A stretch of 47,179 bases of DNA from assembly GCA_030535795.1 (NCBI GenBank), contig JAUNRE010000006.1, forward strand, positions 1 to 47,179, in the 5' to 3' direction. The translations under genes and the position numbers were made by a program. Under the pieces are notes generated by a model, which saw only the letters and a list, made by a program, of their open reading frames with translations, was not told where the DNA came from and made no database searches. Below are positions 26,992 through 37,562 of the stretch, piece by piece. The stretch's first letter is position 1. Each line of letters starts with the position of its first letter. This DNA comes from Akkermansia sp. Its GTDB lineage: Bacteria; Verrucomicrobiota; Verrucomicrobiia; Verrucomicrobiales; Akkermansiaceae.

Positions 26992-27633
26992 ATGAAAAGA
27001 ATCTTTCTGATATTCCTCTTGTTGTGTCTGCTGCCCCTTCATGCCAAGGAAGGCGTGGTACAGTGCGGCAATCTCATCTATGCCGGCACCAAGACCTCCC
27101 GCTGTTTCAGCGATGAGTTCCTCAGCACCGTGCAACAACGCACCGGAATTAATACGGCGCGTCGTTTTCGGGCGGTGCGCATGGACAACGATGAGCTCTT
27201 CCGCTTCCCCTTTGTCGTCATGACCGGCGAGGGCTCTTTCTCACTCACGCCTCGCGAACGCGAAAACCTCAAAAAATATGTGGAAGGCGGCGGCTTCCTG
27301 CTTGCCTCGGCAGGCTGCTCCAGCTCTGAGTGGAACAAGGCTTTCCGCCGCGAAATGCAGGCTCTTTTCGGCAACAGTGCCCTCCAACCTATCCCGATGT
27401 CTCACCCCATCTTCTCCACCGTTTTCCCCATCACTTCCCTCAAAGCCGGCAAGCAACCCACCGCCGGTCATCTCGAGGGAATCACTCACAACGGCAAACT
27501 GGTGATTATCTATTCCGCCGATGGCTTGAATGACAGTTCCAACTCCCGCAACTGCTGCTGCTGTGGCGGCAGCGAGCTGGGAAACGCCTTGGAAATCAAT
27601 GCCAACATCCTAGCCTACGCCCTCCTGCGCTGA
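26992..27633 (+). CDS. DUF4159 domain protein
   Basis: This 213-residue exported protein has a signal peptide (MKRIFLIFLLLCLLPLHA) and a DUF4159 domain with FPFVVMTGEGSFSLT, then ENLKKYVEGGGFLLASAGC and SHPIFSTVF. The fold is related to class I glutamine amidotransferases, without a recognisable catalytic triad. Near the C terminus it carries an odd run of four cysteines, RNCCCCGGSELGNALEIN. The ATG at 26992 is preferred to a TTG at 26986 and sits two bases after the upstream stop. It ends the MoxR operon, where DUF4159 genes are commonly found. Confidence 0.88.
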   Translation: MKRIFLIFLLLCLLPLHAKEGVVQCGNLIYAGTKTSRCFSDEFLSTVQQRTGINTARRFRAVRMDNDELFRFPFVVMTGEGSFSLTPRERENLKKYVEGGGFLLASAGCSSSEWNKAFRREMQALFGNSALQPIPMSHPIFSTVFPITSLKAGKQPTAGHLEGITHNGKLVIIYSADGLNDSSNSRNCCCCGGSELGNALEINANILAYALLR

Positions 27634-27706
27634 GGAAACTGAGAAATCCTAAAACAAGTTCACTTTTCCTTTTTGTTCCTAACCACGGGCTTGGCGCTTC
27701 GGAGGC

Positions 27707-30700
27707 TTACTCATTTATTGACTTTCTGTTTCGGCGTGCGGCGAGGGTGGACAGGGCAAGCAAAAACAAGGTGCTTGTGGCGGGCTCCGGAATGTTGAAG
27801 TAGACAAACCTCTCGTTGGCCGGGACAAAATATCCGACTGTCTGCCCGGCATTCGTAAGAGCCGTTACAGTCAGTTTGTCAGTATCTGCAAACTTTACAT
27901 TCTCGCCGAAATGTACACGCACCAGCCCGTTCACCTGTGTGTTAAGTTCGGTGAGATCTATCACCAAACGCGTACCGGTGAGGGTGAGTGCGCCGCTCAG
28001 AGCCGTGGATTCTATATCCAGATCAACGGTGTCGGCATCCGACTGCATTTGTGCCTCAGCCGAGCCATTCATGCTGAGGGCCAAGGGCGAATCCGCTGTC
28101 ATGGTGGTTATTGTCGTGTTGTCACTTCCCAGTACCAGCGTAGTACCATTCATGGTGACAGTTGCTCCCTCCTTCGAGTAAATCGAGGCGGTAGAATCCA
28201 GATAAAGCTCGCCAAGCTCCACTCTTGCATCCTCCTGCAGCGACAGAATGGAGGAAGATATGGAAGCCTTCTCGTCGCCGACCGCATCCAGACGCAGTTC
28301 TGAGTCAGAGAGGATGGCGGATTCGATATTCTCCAGAGCAAGAGCCTCATCGGTACCCTTCAGCGATGCCACCTCGACGGTACCGCGCTGCCAGGAAAGG
28401 ACGGCACCTTTCTCCAGCTTCACATCGCCTTTGTGGCCGTAATAATCCTTGATAGCGGCGGTGGATTCCTTCTGCTCGCCACCTTCAATATATTCATATT
28501 CGAACTGCACCCCCTCGTGCATGATGTATTTGCCGCCTTCCTGCACCGTCACCGTTCCGATCAGGCGGGCGTGACTCTCCAGTTCAAAAACAGCATCTTT
28601 CTGCACGGTGACATTCATGGTAGCATCCGCATAGTGCCAATCATTCTCACGGGTGGAAAAGTCCACAACATCCTTTGATGAACTGGAGCTTCCGAATCCA
28701 TGAACGGTCAGCGTACCGGCGAGCTTAACCGTGCCGTTCTGCACGGTAAGGCCACTGTCGGCATTTTCGAGTTTTGTGCGGATTCCGTTTAACTCCCAGA
28801 TACCCCTGCCGTCATAGATGATGCCCAGCGCAGAACCTTCCGAATCACGGAAAGAGCCGATAAATTTCTGATTGCCGCTCTCTTTAAAAGTGAGGACAGC
28901 ACGTTCGGAAGAACCGTTGCTGATGATGGCCTCTTCCGTGAGGGCATTGATGGTGAAACTATCCCGCGTCTGGCCCTCGCTCAGATACCAATCCATCTTG
29001 TTGCCGTTCATATCGAGTGTTCCGCCACCATTACCGAACGTGAGGTCGCGCTTAATCTGCCCGGTATCAGCAATCACAACGGTCGAGCCGGTATTCACCA
29101 GCACATTGTAAGCAGCATAGTACTTTTTCTCCTGGTTCAGCAGGGTCTTACCATTGCCGCCGACATTCAGGAAAATCTCATTATTGCCCCCACTTCCGCA
29201 GATATTGAGCGTGCCCTCGCCCACCTTGCGCCACTCACGCATGTAGTTCGTATCCGAATTGCGCAGGCTTATATCCACCTGCACCCCGGCATCCACCATA
29301 TAACCGGCCGAGTTTAATTGATTGCTGCCGGCCGGGTTGACCTTGTAAACCACTTCCTTGTGCCCATTGGCCGCAAAGTGCATGTACCCCAGCCCCAAAT
29401 CTGTATCCTGGGTCACATTAACATCGTAGGTAGCCCCATCACGGGCTGCCAAGAGCACCAGATTCTGAGTCTGATACAACTTCGCGTAGGTGATTCCCTC
29501 CTGGATAACAGCTTGATCATCATCATCGAACGTAACACTGGGTGTTGCGTTCAAATATTCACTACCGTAACCATACCAATCGTCCTTATCCTTCAATGAC
29601 GACAAATCCTTCCAGGTATGCTGCCCGGTTGCGACTGCCCTGAACGTCACACTCTCCCAATTGATTTTGTCGTAAACCAAATTACCCCCGTCATGTCCCA
29701 GGTAACCCACCGCCGGATTCACGGTCACCTCCTGACCACTGATAGCATCAGTCGTGCCGCCATCCTCGGGTGTCTCTGCTCCATCTATGCTGAGCGCACC
29801 TACCACAGTAGCCATGTTGACGTAGACATTATCGGCATTCATCTGAGCCTGAGTCCACCCCGCTGCAGAACCGCCACGTTTATAGGTAGCGCCATTGGTT
29901 CCAATATGTTCCATCAGGAAGCGAAAACTCTTGCTCTCATCATCCCACACAAAATAGGGGCTGCCGGAATCCGCCCCCTGAGAGCCAAAGGGTAAAGGAG
30001 TGTTATCGCTTGCACCGCCACTGGTCGTTTTTTCGGCCGTTGTCACATACACCCGAGTAAAGTCATCGCTAACCTTAACCACATCGCTGATATAACCTAT
30101 ACCACCCACTGTGAACATACCACCGTAGTTCACCTCAGTTTCTTTACCATCCTTATCCCAAGTCACCTGAGTACCGCCGCCCACGCGATACACCAACGCC
30201 GCCGTTGACTTCAACTCCTTACCAATATCTCCGGTATACAGTGCTGCGGGCTCCACATCGGTAATCAACTTGCTCAATCTGGAAATTTTATAGTCCTGCT
30301 CCGTAGCTGAATCACTTCCGCCGAAAATCTGGTGGATAAACTTGGTTCCCTCCTCAATCCCCATGTACTTGATACTGCGATTGGAGCCAATCCCCCAATC
30401 ATTCGCCGTGAACGTAGGATACGGTACAGACATCTGGTGAGCGGCAGTCACTACGTAGTTGTATGAAATAGCCGTGCTGCTGCCTATATCCGACACGGAA
30501 TCAAAGCTCACCATGCCATGCTTCATGGTGTATGGAGTGTCACTCTTACCACTTGTAGATGTGTACTCTATTTGCACACCACCATCTCGCTGCCGTATGT
30601 GATCCAGCAGCGCGTTCGTTGTACCTACTGCATAGCGCCCGGAGTTCGATGCAAAATCCACATAAGTGTTGCGCGAAACATCCGAATGCATAACTGCCGC

Positions 30701-30769
30701 ATAGCCGGGCATGACGCAGACTAACAATACAAGTGCACGAAACAAATAAATAGGCAGATGCAGTTTCAT
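27707..30769 (-). CDS. S6-type serine protease/beta-helix protein with PEP-CTERM signal
   Basis: This 1020-residue secreted protein starts with a signal peptide (cut near GYA-AVM, about residue 24). Residues 30-320 resemble the chymotrypsin-like domain of SPATE/IgA-protease autotransporters (MEROPS S6): DVSRNTYVDFASNSGRYAVG, catalytic His111 in YVVTAAHQ, Asp159 in QDYKISRLSKLITDVEPA, and Ser268 in GADSGSPYFVWDD. From about 480 comes a beta-helix passenger with SPATE-like WRKVGEGTLNICGSGGN and GGGTLDMNGNKMDW. There is no C-terminal beta-barrel; instead it ends IPEPATSTLFLLALSTLAAR plus RNRK, a PEP-CTERM sorting signal. It should be an active surface or secreted protease. Confidence 0.88.
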   Translation of the reverse strand: MKLHLPIYLFRALVLLVCVMPGYAAVMHSDVSRNTYVDFASNSGRYAVGTTNALLDHIRQRDGGVQIEYTSTSGKSDTPYTMKHGMVSFDSVSDIGSSTAISYNYVVTAAHQMSVPYPTFTANDWGIGSNRSIKYMGIEEGTKFIHQIFGGSDSATEQDYKISRLSKLITDVEPAALYTGDIGKELKSTAALVYRVGGGTQVTWDKDGKETEVNYGGMFTVGGIGYISDVVKVSDDFTRVYVTTAEKTTSGGASDNTPLPFGSQGADSGSPYFVWDDESKSFRFLMEHIGTNGATYKRGGSAAGWTQAQMNADNVYVNMATVVGALSIDGAETPEDGGTTDAISGQEVTVNPAVGYLGHDGGNLVYDKINWESVTFRAVATGQHTWKDLSSLKDKDDWYGYGSEYLNATPSVTFDDDDQAVIQEGITYAKLYQTQNLVLLAARDGATYDVNVTQDTDLGLGYMHFAANGHKEVVYKVNPAGSNQLNSAGYMVDAGVQVDISLRNSDTNYMREWRKVGEGTLNICGSGGNNEIFLNVGGNGKTLLNQEKKYYAAYNVLVNTGSTVVIADTGQIKRDLTFGNGGGTLDMNGNKMDWYLSEGQTRDSFTINALTEEAIISNGSSERAVLTFKESGNQKFIGSFRDSEGSALGIIYDGRGIWELNGIRTKLENADSGLTVQNGTVKLAGTLTVHGFGSSSSSKDVVDFSTRENDWHYADATMNVTVQKDAVFELESHARLIGTVTVQEGGKYIMHEGVQFEYEYIEGGEQKESTAAIKDYYGHKGDVKLEKGAVLSWQRGTVEVASLKGTDEALALENIESAILSDSELRLDAVGDEKASISSSILSLQEDARVELGELYLDSTASIYSKEGATVTMNGTTLVLGSDNTTITTMTADSPLALSMNGSAEAQMQSDADTVDLDIESTALSGALTLTGTRLVIDLTELNTQVNGLVRVHFGENVKFADTDKLTVTALTNAGQTVGYFVPANERFVYFNIPEPATSTLFLLALSTLAARRNRKSINE

Positions 30770-30834
30770 GAATATTGTCAGGTGTTATTTTTAGTAGAAC
30801 TCTAGCGATGGGTGCTTTTTGTTTGTCTGCCTGT

Positions 30835-30863
30835 ATGATAGCATTTCCTGGAAATGAGTGCAA
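30835..30863 (-). promoter_or_regulatory. Promoter of the S6/PEP-CTERM protease gene
   Basis: Minus strand TTGCAC (30863-30858), 17-bp spacer, TATCAT (30840-30835). The leader would be about 58 bases. The whole spacer is filled by a perfect palindrome at 30842-30856. Confidence 0.75.
30842..30856. promoter_or_regulatory. Palindrome between -35 and -10: candidate operator
   Basis: CATTTCCTGGAAATG has perfect 7-base arms around a single T, exactly between the two promoter hexamers of the protease gene. A dimeric repressor, or a spacer-binding activator of MerR type, could act here. Confidence 0.5.
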
Positions 30864-30915
30864 CGTTTTTTCCTGTAATGTGACTTTTGCAGAATCAAAA
30901 CTACTAAAAACTGAC

Positions 30916-30944
30916 TTGACAAACAACGCAAAAAATAGTACGCT
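30916..30944 (+). promoter_or_regulatory. Candidate promoter of the 31074 secreted protein
   Basis: TTGACA (30916-30921), 17-bp spacer, TACGCT (30939-30944). The -10 box is weak. It would give a leader of about 120 bases, which contains only a weak 6-bp hairpin (CACAAA/TTTGTG) that I can see. The 304-base intergenic region is otherwise explained by the two divergent promoters. Confidence 0.45.
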
Positions 30945-31073
30945 GACCGCGGCTTCAATCATCGGTACACAAATTCTCAAACTTTGTGATCGCTTGCCGG
31001 AAAACGGGGCTTCCTCAACACATGCGGCTATTTTCTAATACTTTTGAAATTAATTATTACAGCTTGAATAGGT

Positions 31074-31697
31074 ATGCGATATTCAATATTTTTAATTGTC
31101 AGTTCCCTTTCTCTTCTTGTTACGCCTTGTTCACTTGCTGCGGGTGAGAACGAAGCGGCGATTGCTCCGTCTATCGGGCTTCAGTCCACAACGACGCATA
31201 TCAACTGGTATGATATACCCCCGAACATACGCAAATATCTCATTCTGATGACGGCCGTTTCGATGGAGCTGAATGCGGAACTGCCTGATGGCGGTATAAA
31301 TCCCACCCCGGAGCAACAGTTTGATATGATGCAGAAGATTATTGAGCGTACGCCCATCGATTTTCTGACAGGGGAGGCGGGAGCTTATATTGCAGAGGCA
31401 AATGAGCTTAACCTCGCGATTGTCGAAGCCTTGCGCCGGGAATCCCCGAAGGACCGCGCCGGAATCATGGCGGTACGTGAACGATTCTCATCGCAAATTG
31501 ATGCACTTAATGCAAAATATCCTGCCGTCGGTCGTTATTTCACTCCACAGGCTCAGATGTCCATCTCCATGATGATTGCGAGGGAAACTGACCTTCAGCG
31601 CGTAATGATACAGGCTGCCATGGCCGGGAAAACGCAGAAAGAGGCAATGCGTACCGCTGTGGAGCACCTGCGCTACGAGGCTGAGCAGCAGTTCTGA
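31074..31697 (+). CDS. Secreted protein of unknown function
   Basis: The 207-residue product has a signal peptide (MRYSIFLIVSSLSLLVTPCSLA, cut near LAA-GEN). The mature part is mostly helical with many Met, Ala, Glu and Ile residues, for example LILMTAVSMELNAEL. No domain is recognised. A Cys in the signal region (TPCSLA) is too poorly placed for a classic lipobox, though a lipoprotein is not fully excluded. It is divergent from the S6 protease and convergent with the ATP synthase operon. Confidence 0.75.
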   Translation: MRYSIFLIVSSLSLLVTPCSLAAGENEAAIAPSIGLQSTTTHINWYDIPPNIRKYLILMTAVSMELNAELPDGGINPTPEQQFDMMQKIIERTPIDFLTGEAGAYIAEANELNLAIVEALRRESPKDRAGIMAVRERFSSQIDALNAKYPAVGRYFTPQAQMSISMMIARETDLQRVMIQAAMAGKTQKEAMRTAVEHLRYEAEQQF

Positions 31698-31795
31698 TTT
31701 TTGTAGACAACGCAGCTGTCAAAAGAGCTTTATCCCTGCGTTGGCCGGTGCATTTGCGCCGGTGTTGGCAGCCATGAAGTCATGGAACCCAAAAA

Positions 31796-31822
31796 AGCAG
31801 CGAACCGTGAGGGTTCGCTGCT
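31796..31822 (-). terminator. Terminator of the ATP synthase operon
   Basis: AGCAGCGAACC (31796-31806) and GGTTCGCTGCT (31812-31822) form a perfect 11-bp stem with a 5-base loop. On the minus strand it is followed by TTTTT. It lies 23 bases after the atpC stop. Confidence 0.92.
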
Positions 31823-31845
31823 GAAAAGGTGGAGGCGAGGAGAGG

Positions 31846-32268
31846 TCAGATTCTGGACTTCTTCTTGCGGGAGTAGTCGAGCAGGGCGAGCTGCTTGGCA
31901 AGCTGTGCGGCGAGGTAGGTCTGCTCCTCGCGGGAGAGGACGGAGTCGCTGTTGCGCAGAGCGGCCTGAGCGCGCTCCACTGCTTCCTGAACGGCGGATG
32001 CGTCGATTTCGCCGGCTTTGAGTGCGGTGTCAGTCACCAGCAGCACGTTTTCTTTGTCCACCTGGAGGAAGCCGCCGCCTACGAAGAGGCTTTCGGGGGC
32101 TCCGCCCTCGGGGCGGTAGGTGAGCTCGCCGTTGGCCACCGCTGCAATGAGGTCGGCGTGGCCGGGCAGAATCTCCATCTCACCCTCAACTGCGGGCAGC
32201 TGAATGGAGGTCACAGCCGCCTGCAGAGCGGTGCGCATGGGGGTGATGATTTGGAATTGCAGAGGCAT
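31846..32268 (-). CDS. atpC: ATP synthase epsilon subunit
   Basis: This 140-residue F1 central-stalk subunit has an N-terminal beta-sandwich (MPLQFQIITP, VEGEMEILPGHADLIAAV) and a C-terminal two-helix region with ALRNSDSVLSREEQTYLAAQ. The C-terminal helices may inhibit ATP hydrolysis. It is the last gene of the operon, five bases after atpD, and precedes the terminator. Confidence 0.95.
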   Translation of the reverse strand: MPLQFQIITPMRTALQAAVTSIQLPAVEGEMEILPGHADLIAAVANGELTYRPEGGAPESLFVGGGFLQVDKENVLLVTDTALKAGEIDASAVQEAVERAQAALRNSDSVLSREEQTYLAAQLAKQLALLDYSRKKKSRI

Positions 32269-32273
32269 GGTGC

Positions 32274-34603
<2,330 letters not shown>

Positions 34604-34609
34604 GGGGGG

Positions 34610-36151
34610 TTACTTCGTCATGCGGGATTTGAAGGCAGTCATGAACTGCTTAAGCTGCTCGTCAATTTCGGGCGTGAGCTCCTTCTTGCTTTCGATGGCA
34701 GCCAGCAGGCCAGGATTGTTGGTGGTGGCTTCCTCTTCCATGTCGCGGCAGACTTTCTGCACCTTGTCCACGGCTACGTCATCGAGGTAGCCTTTCTGGA
34801 TGGCGTAGAGGTCAATCACCTCGATACCGAGGCTCTTGGGGTCGTACTGGCCCTGTTTGAAGAGCTCTACGATGCGGCGGCCGCGTTCGAGCTTGGCCTT
34901 TGTGTTGGCATCGAGGTCGGAGCCGAACTGGGCGAAGGCCTGCAATTCTTCGAACTGGGCGAGGTCGAGCTTCACGGAGCCGGCAAGCTTCTTTACAATC
35001 TTGGTCTGGGCGGAGGAGCCTACGCGGCTCACAGAGATACCTACGTTGATGGCGGGGCGCACACCCTGGTAGAAGAGGTCGGTATCCAGGAAGATCTGGC
35101 CGTCGGTAATGGAAATGACGTTGGTGGGAATGTAGGCGGAAACGTCGCCGGCCTGTGTTTCGATGATGGGCAGGGCGGTGAGTGAGCCTCCCTTACGTCC
35201 ACCCTCACTGTTGATGCGGGCAGCACGCTCCAGCAGGCGGCTGTGCAGGTAGAAGACGTCGCCGGGGTAGGCTTCGCGGCCGGAGGGGCGGCGCAGAATG
35301 AGCGATACCTGGCGGTAGGCTACGGCGTGCTTGGAGAGGTCATCGTACACGATGAGGGCGTCCTGCCCCTGGTCCATGAAATACTCACCCATGGCGCAGC
35401 CGGAGTAGGGGGCGAGGTACTGCATGGCGGCGCTGTCGGAGGCGGAGGCAACCACGATGATGGTGTAGGGCATGGCGCCGCTTTCTTCGAGCTTGGCAAC
35501 AAGGCGGGAGATGGTGGCGCGCTTCTGGCCCACGGCTACATAGATGCTGTAGAGCGGGCGGTGGCCGGGCAGCTTGCCTTCCTCTGCCAGCTTGTTCTGG
35601 CGAGCCTGGGAGATGATGGTATCGGTGGCGATGGCGGTCTTGCCGGTGGAGCGGTCGCCGATGATGAGCTCGCGCTGGCCGCGGCCGATGGGAATCATGG
35701 CATCGATGGGCAGGATACCGGTCTGTACCGGCTGGCTCACACCCTGGCGGGAAATGATGCCCGAGGCAATCTTCTCAACCGGGTAATAGTCCGCAGCGGA
35801 GATGGGGCCTTTGCCGTCCAGCGGGTTGCCGAGGGTGTCCACCACGCGGCCGAGCAGGCCGGGACCTACGGGCACCTGTAGCAGACGACCTGTTGTTTTG
35901 CAGGTGTCGCCTTCCTTCAGGGAGTTGCCGTTGCCGATAAGCACGGCACCCACTTCGTTTTCCTCGAGGTTCATGGCCAGACCCATGACACCGCCGGGAA
36001 ACTCAATCATTTCATTGAGCATGGCGTTGCTCAGGCCTTCAATGCGAGCCACGCCGTCACCAATGGCTTTGATGGTGCCCACATTCTCACTGACAGTGGC
36101 TGTGGTGGCGTTGCGAATCTGTGCTTCGAGTTCTTGTACGATGTTGCTCAT
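34610..36151 (-). CDS. atpA: ATP synthase alpha subunit
   Basis: The 513-residue non-catalytic F1 subunit has P-loop [11 protein letters not shown] near residue 170, where most alpha subunits have GDRQTGKT. Other motifs are the sequence [20 protein letters not shown] and the C-terminal domain with [15 protein letters not shown]. The conserved Arg of the alpha signature is in [15 protein letters not shown]. Length is normal. The gap to atpH is 57 bases. Confidence 0.98.
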   Translation of the reverse strand: MSNIVQELEAQIRNATTATVSENVGTIKAIGDGVARIEGLSNAMLNEMIEFPGGVMGLAMNLEENEVGAVLIGNGNSLKEGDTCKTTGRLLQVPVGPGLLGRVVDTLGNPLDGKGPISAADYYPVEKIASGIISRQGVSQPVQTGILPIDAMIPIGRGQRELIIGDRSTGKTAIATDTIISQARQNKLAEEGKLPGHRPLYSIYVAVGQKRATISRLVAKLEESGAMPYTIIVVASASDSAAMQYLAPYSGCAMGEYFMDQGQDALIVYDDLSKHAVAYRQVSLILRRPSGREAYPGDVFYLHSRLLERAARINSEGGRKGGSLTALPIIETQAGDVSAYIPTNVISITDGQIFLDTDLFYQGVRPAINVGISVSRVGSSAQTKIVKKLAGSVKLDLAQFEELQAFAQFGSDLDANTKAKLERGRRIVELFKQGQYDPKSLGIEVIDLYAIQKGYLDDVAVDKVQKVCRDMEEEATTNNPGLLAAIESKKELTPEIDEQLKQFMTAFKSRMTK

Positions 36152-36208
36152 ACGCTTGTGGTGATTTTTTATGAAAATTGTTAGTTGCGAGAGGAGGGGG
36201 AGAGTATA

Positions 36209-36604
36209 TCAGGAAATGAGTTTGGCAAGGCGCTCGATACGGGAGCGAACGGAGGCGTCGGTCACGTTGTCGCCCACGCGCACGGTCATGCCGGCAATGA
36301 GGCTCGGGTCTGTTTGCCACACATAGTTGAGGCCGGGGTGGCGCGGGTCGAGCTTGGCACGGATGGCGGCTTTTTCTGACTCTGCTGCGGGGCGAGCCGT
36401 TGTCACGGTGCAGGTGTGGCGCGCAACTTCCAGGCGCACCAGTTCTGTCAGCGCATGCAATATGGCCAGATAATTGCGGGGCTTTTCCGTGCACAGGGTG
36501 GTAGCCACGCGGCGCACCACGTCCTCCTGCAAGCGGCCGTCCGAGCCGGTGCAGAGGCGCATGAGGCGGCGAGCCTGAGCCTGTGCTTCCTTGGTAATCT
36601 TCAT
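36209..36604 (-). CDS. atpH: ATP synthase delta subunit, short form
   Basis: At 131 residues this is some 45-50 residues shorter than usual delta subunits (about 175-180). The C-terminal signature is clear: WQTDPSLIAGMTVRVGDNVTDASV then RSRIERLAKLI. The part in front of it (about 1-65) is too short for the normal six-helix N-terminal bundle that binds the top of F1. Position between atpF and atpA confirms the identity. No upstream in-frame extension is possible without running into atpF, 37 bases away. Confidence 0.9.
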   Translation of the reverse strand: MKITKEAQAQARRLMRLCTGSDGRLQEDVVRRVATTLCTEKPRNYLAILHALTELVRLEVARHTCTVTTARPAAESEKAAIRAKLDPRHPGLNYVWQTDPSLIAGMTVRVGDNVTDASVRSRIERLAKLIS

Positions 36605-36641
36605 GGTGTTAAGAGAAAGGGGAAAATGGACGGCAGCCGAA

Positions 36642-37163
36642 TCAGAGCTGCTTAATGGCTTCTTCGTTGATGGCGCGGTGGTCGGCCTCGGTGAGCACCT
36701 TGCCTGTCACCTGAGCCGTGGCGGCTGCAACCAGGCGGGCAAACTCACCCTTGAGGGCATCCTTCTCGCGCTGGGTATCCAGAGCAGCCTGCGTGCGGGC
36801 ATTCTCGATGATGGTACGTGCTTCGGCGGCGGCTTTCTCGCTCAGGTCGGCCTGTACCTTGGCGGCAGTCTGTCGTGCGTGCTCAATCTCCTTCTTGCCT
36901 TCGGCATGGGCATCGGCAAGAATCTGCTCGCCGGTGGCCTTCACCTCAGCCAGTTCTTTCTGGCTTTGGGCGTGCATGGCCTCACCCTCTTCAATGCGGG
37001 TACGGCGCTCTTCGAGCTGTTTCATGATGGGCTTGACGCCGAAGATGACAACGACCGCCACCAGAATCGCGAAGGCGATGAAGTGGGCAATGAAAATATC
37101 GGTGTGCAGGCCGAATTTACCGGCCATTTCCTGTAAGCTGGCGGCGATTACCGGAGTGAACAT
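36642..37163 (-). CDS. atpF: ATP synthase b subunit
   Basis: The 173-residue peripheral stalk subunit has one N-terminal membrane helix (FIAHFIAFAILVAVVVIFGV, about 24-43) followed by a long charged, Ala-rich coiled coil that runs to the C terminus. Only one b-type gene is present, so the stalk should be a b2 homodimer. Confidence 0.95.
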   Translation of the reverse strand: MFTPVIAASLQEMAGKFGLHTDIFIAHFIAFAILVAVVVIFGVKPIMKQLEERRTRIEEGEAMHAQSQKELAEVKATGEQILADAHAEGKKEIEHARQTAAKVQADLSEKAAAEARTIIENARTQAALDTQREKDALKGEFARLVAAATAQVTGKVLTEADHRAINEEAIKQL

Positions 37164-37252
37164 GATGAATGGAAGTTAGTGTGAGAGTGGATTCGGAGAA
37201 AGGTGGAGGAAGCGGCGGCGCTGTTCTCCGCAGCGCCGCCGGCGGATGGGGC

Positions 37253-37474
37253 TTAGCCCATGAAGATGGCCACGAATGCCACACCTTCCACAAGGGCGGC
37301 AAGAATAATGGAGATAATGAGCACCTGAGAGAAAGCGCCCGGGTTGCGACCGGCGGACTCAGCGGCCTTCATACCGATGAGGCCGATGCCGAGACCGGCA
37401 CCGAGAACGGCGATAGCGGACTTAAGCGGGGTCAGGTCGGTGCCTGCAACGGCGTTAGCGATTGTTTCGAGCAT
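37253..37474 (-). CDS. atpE: ATP synthase c subunit
   Basis: This 73-residue hairpin of two helices is joined by the polar loop AGRNPGA (41-47). Glu63 in AALVEGVAF is the ion-carrying carboxylate. The Na+-type ligands (Gln in helix 1 and Glu-Ser in helix 2) are absent, so the ring should carry protons. The N-terminal helix is Gly-rich (GAGLGIGLIG), as needed for tight ring packing. Confidence 0.97.
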   Translation of the reverse strand: MLETIANAVAGTDLTPLKSAIAVLGAGLGIGLIGMKAAESAGRNPGAFSQVLIISIILAALVEGVAFVAIFMG

Positions 37475-37562
37475 AGTGTGTATGTGGTTTATTTGTTGAT
37501 TTCAGTTGTCTTCTGCCTGCCGTCACGTCTTTGCTGCATGATCCGGCGCGGCGGGAAGGGGG

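Noticed and set aside
27634-27706. A terminator between the convergent DUF4159 and S6 protease genes
   Set aside because: There are U-rich tracts but no convincing paired stem.
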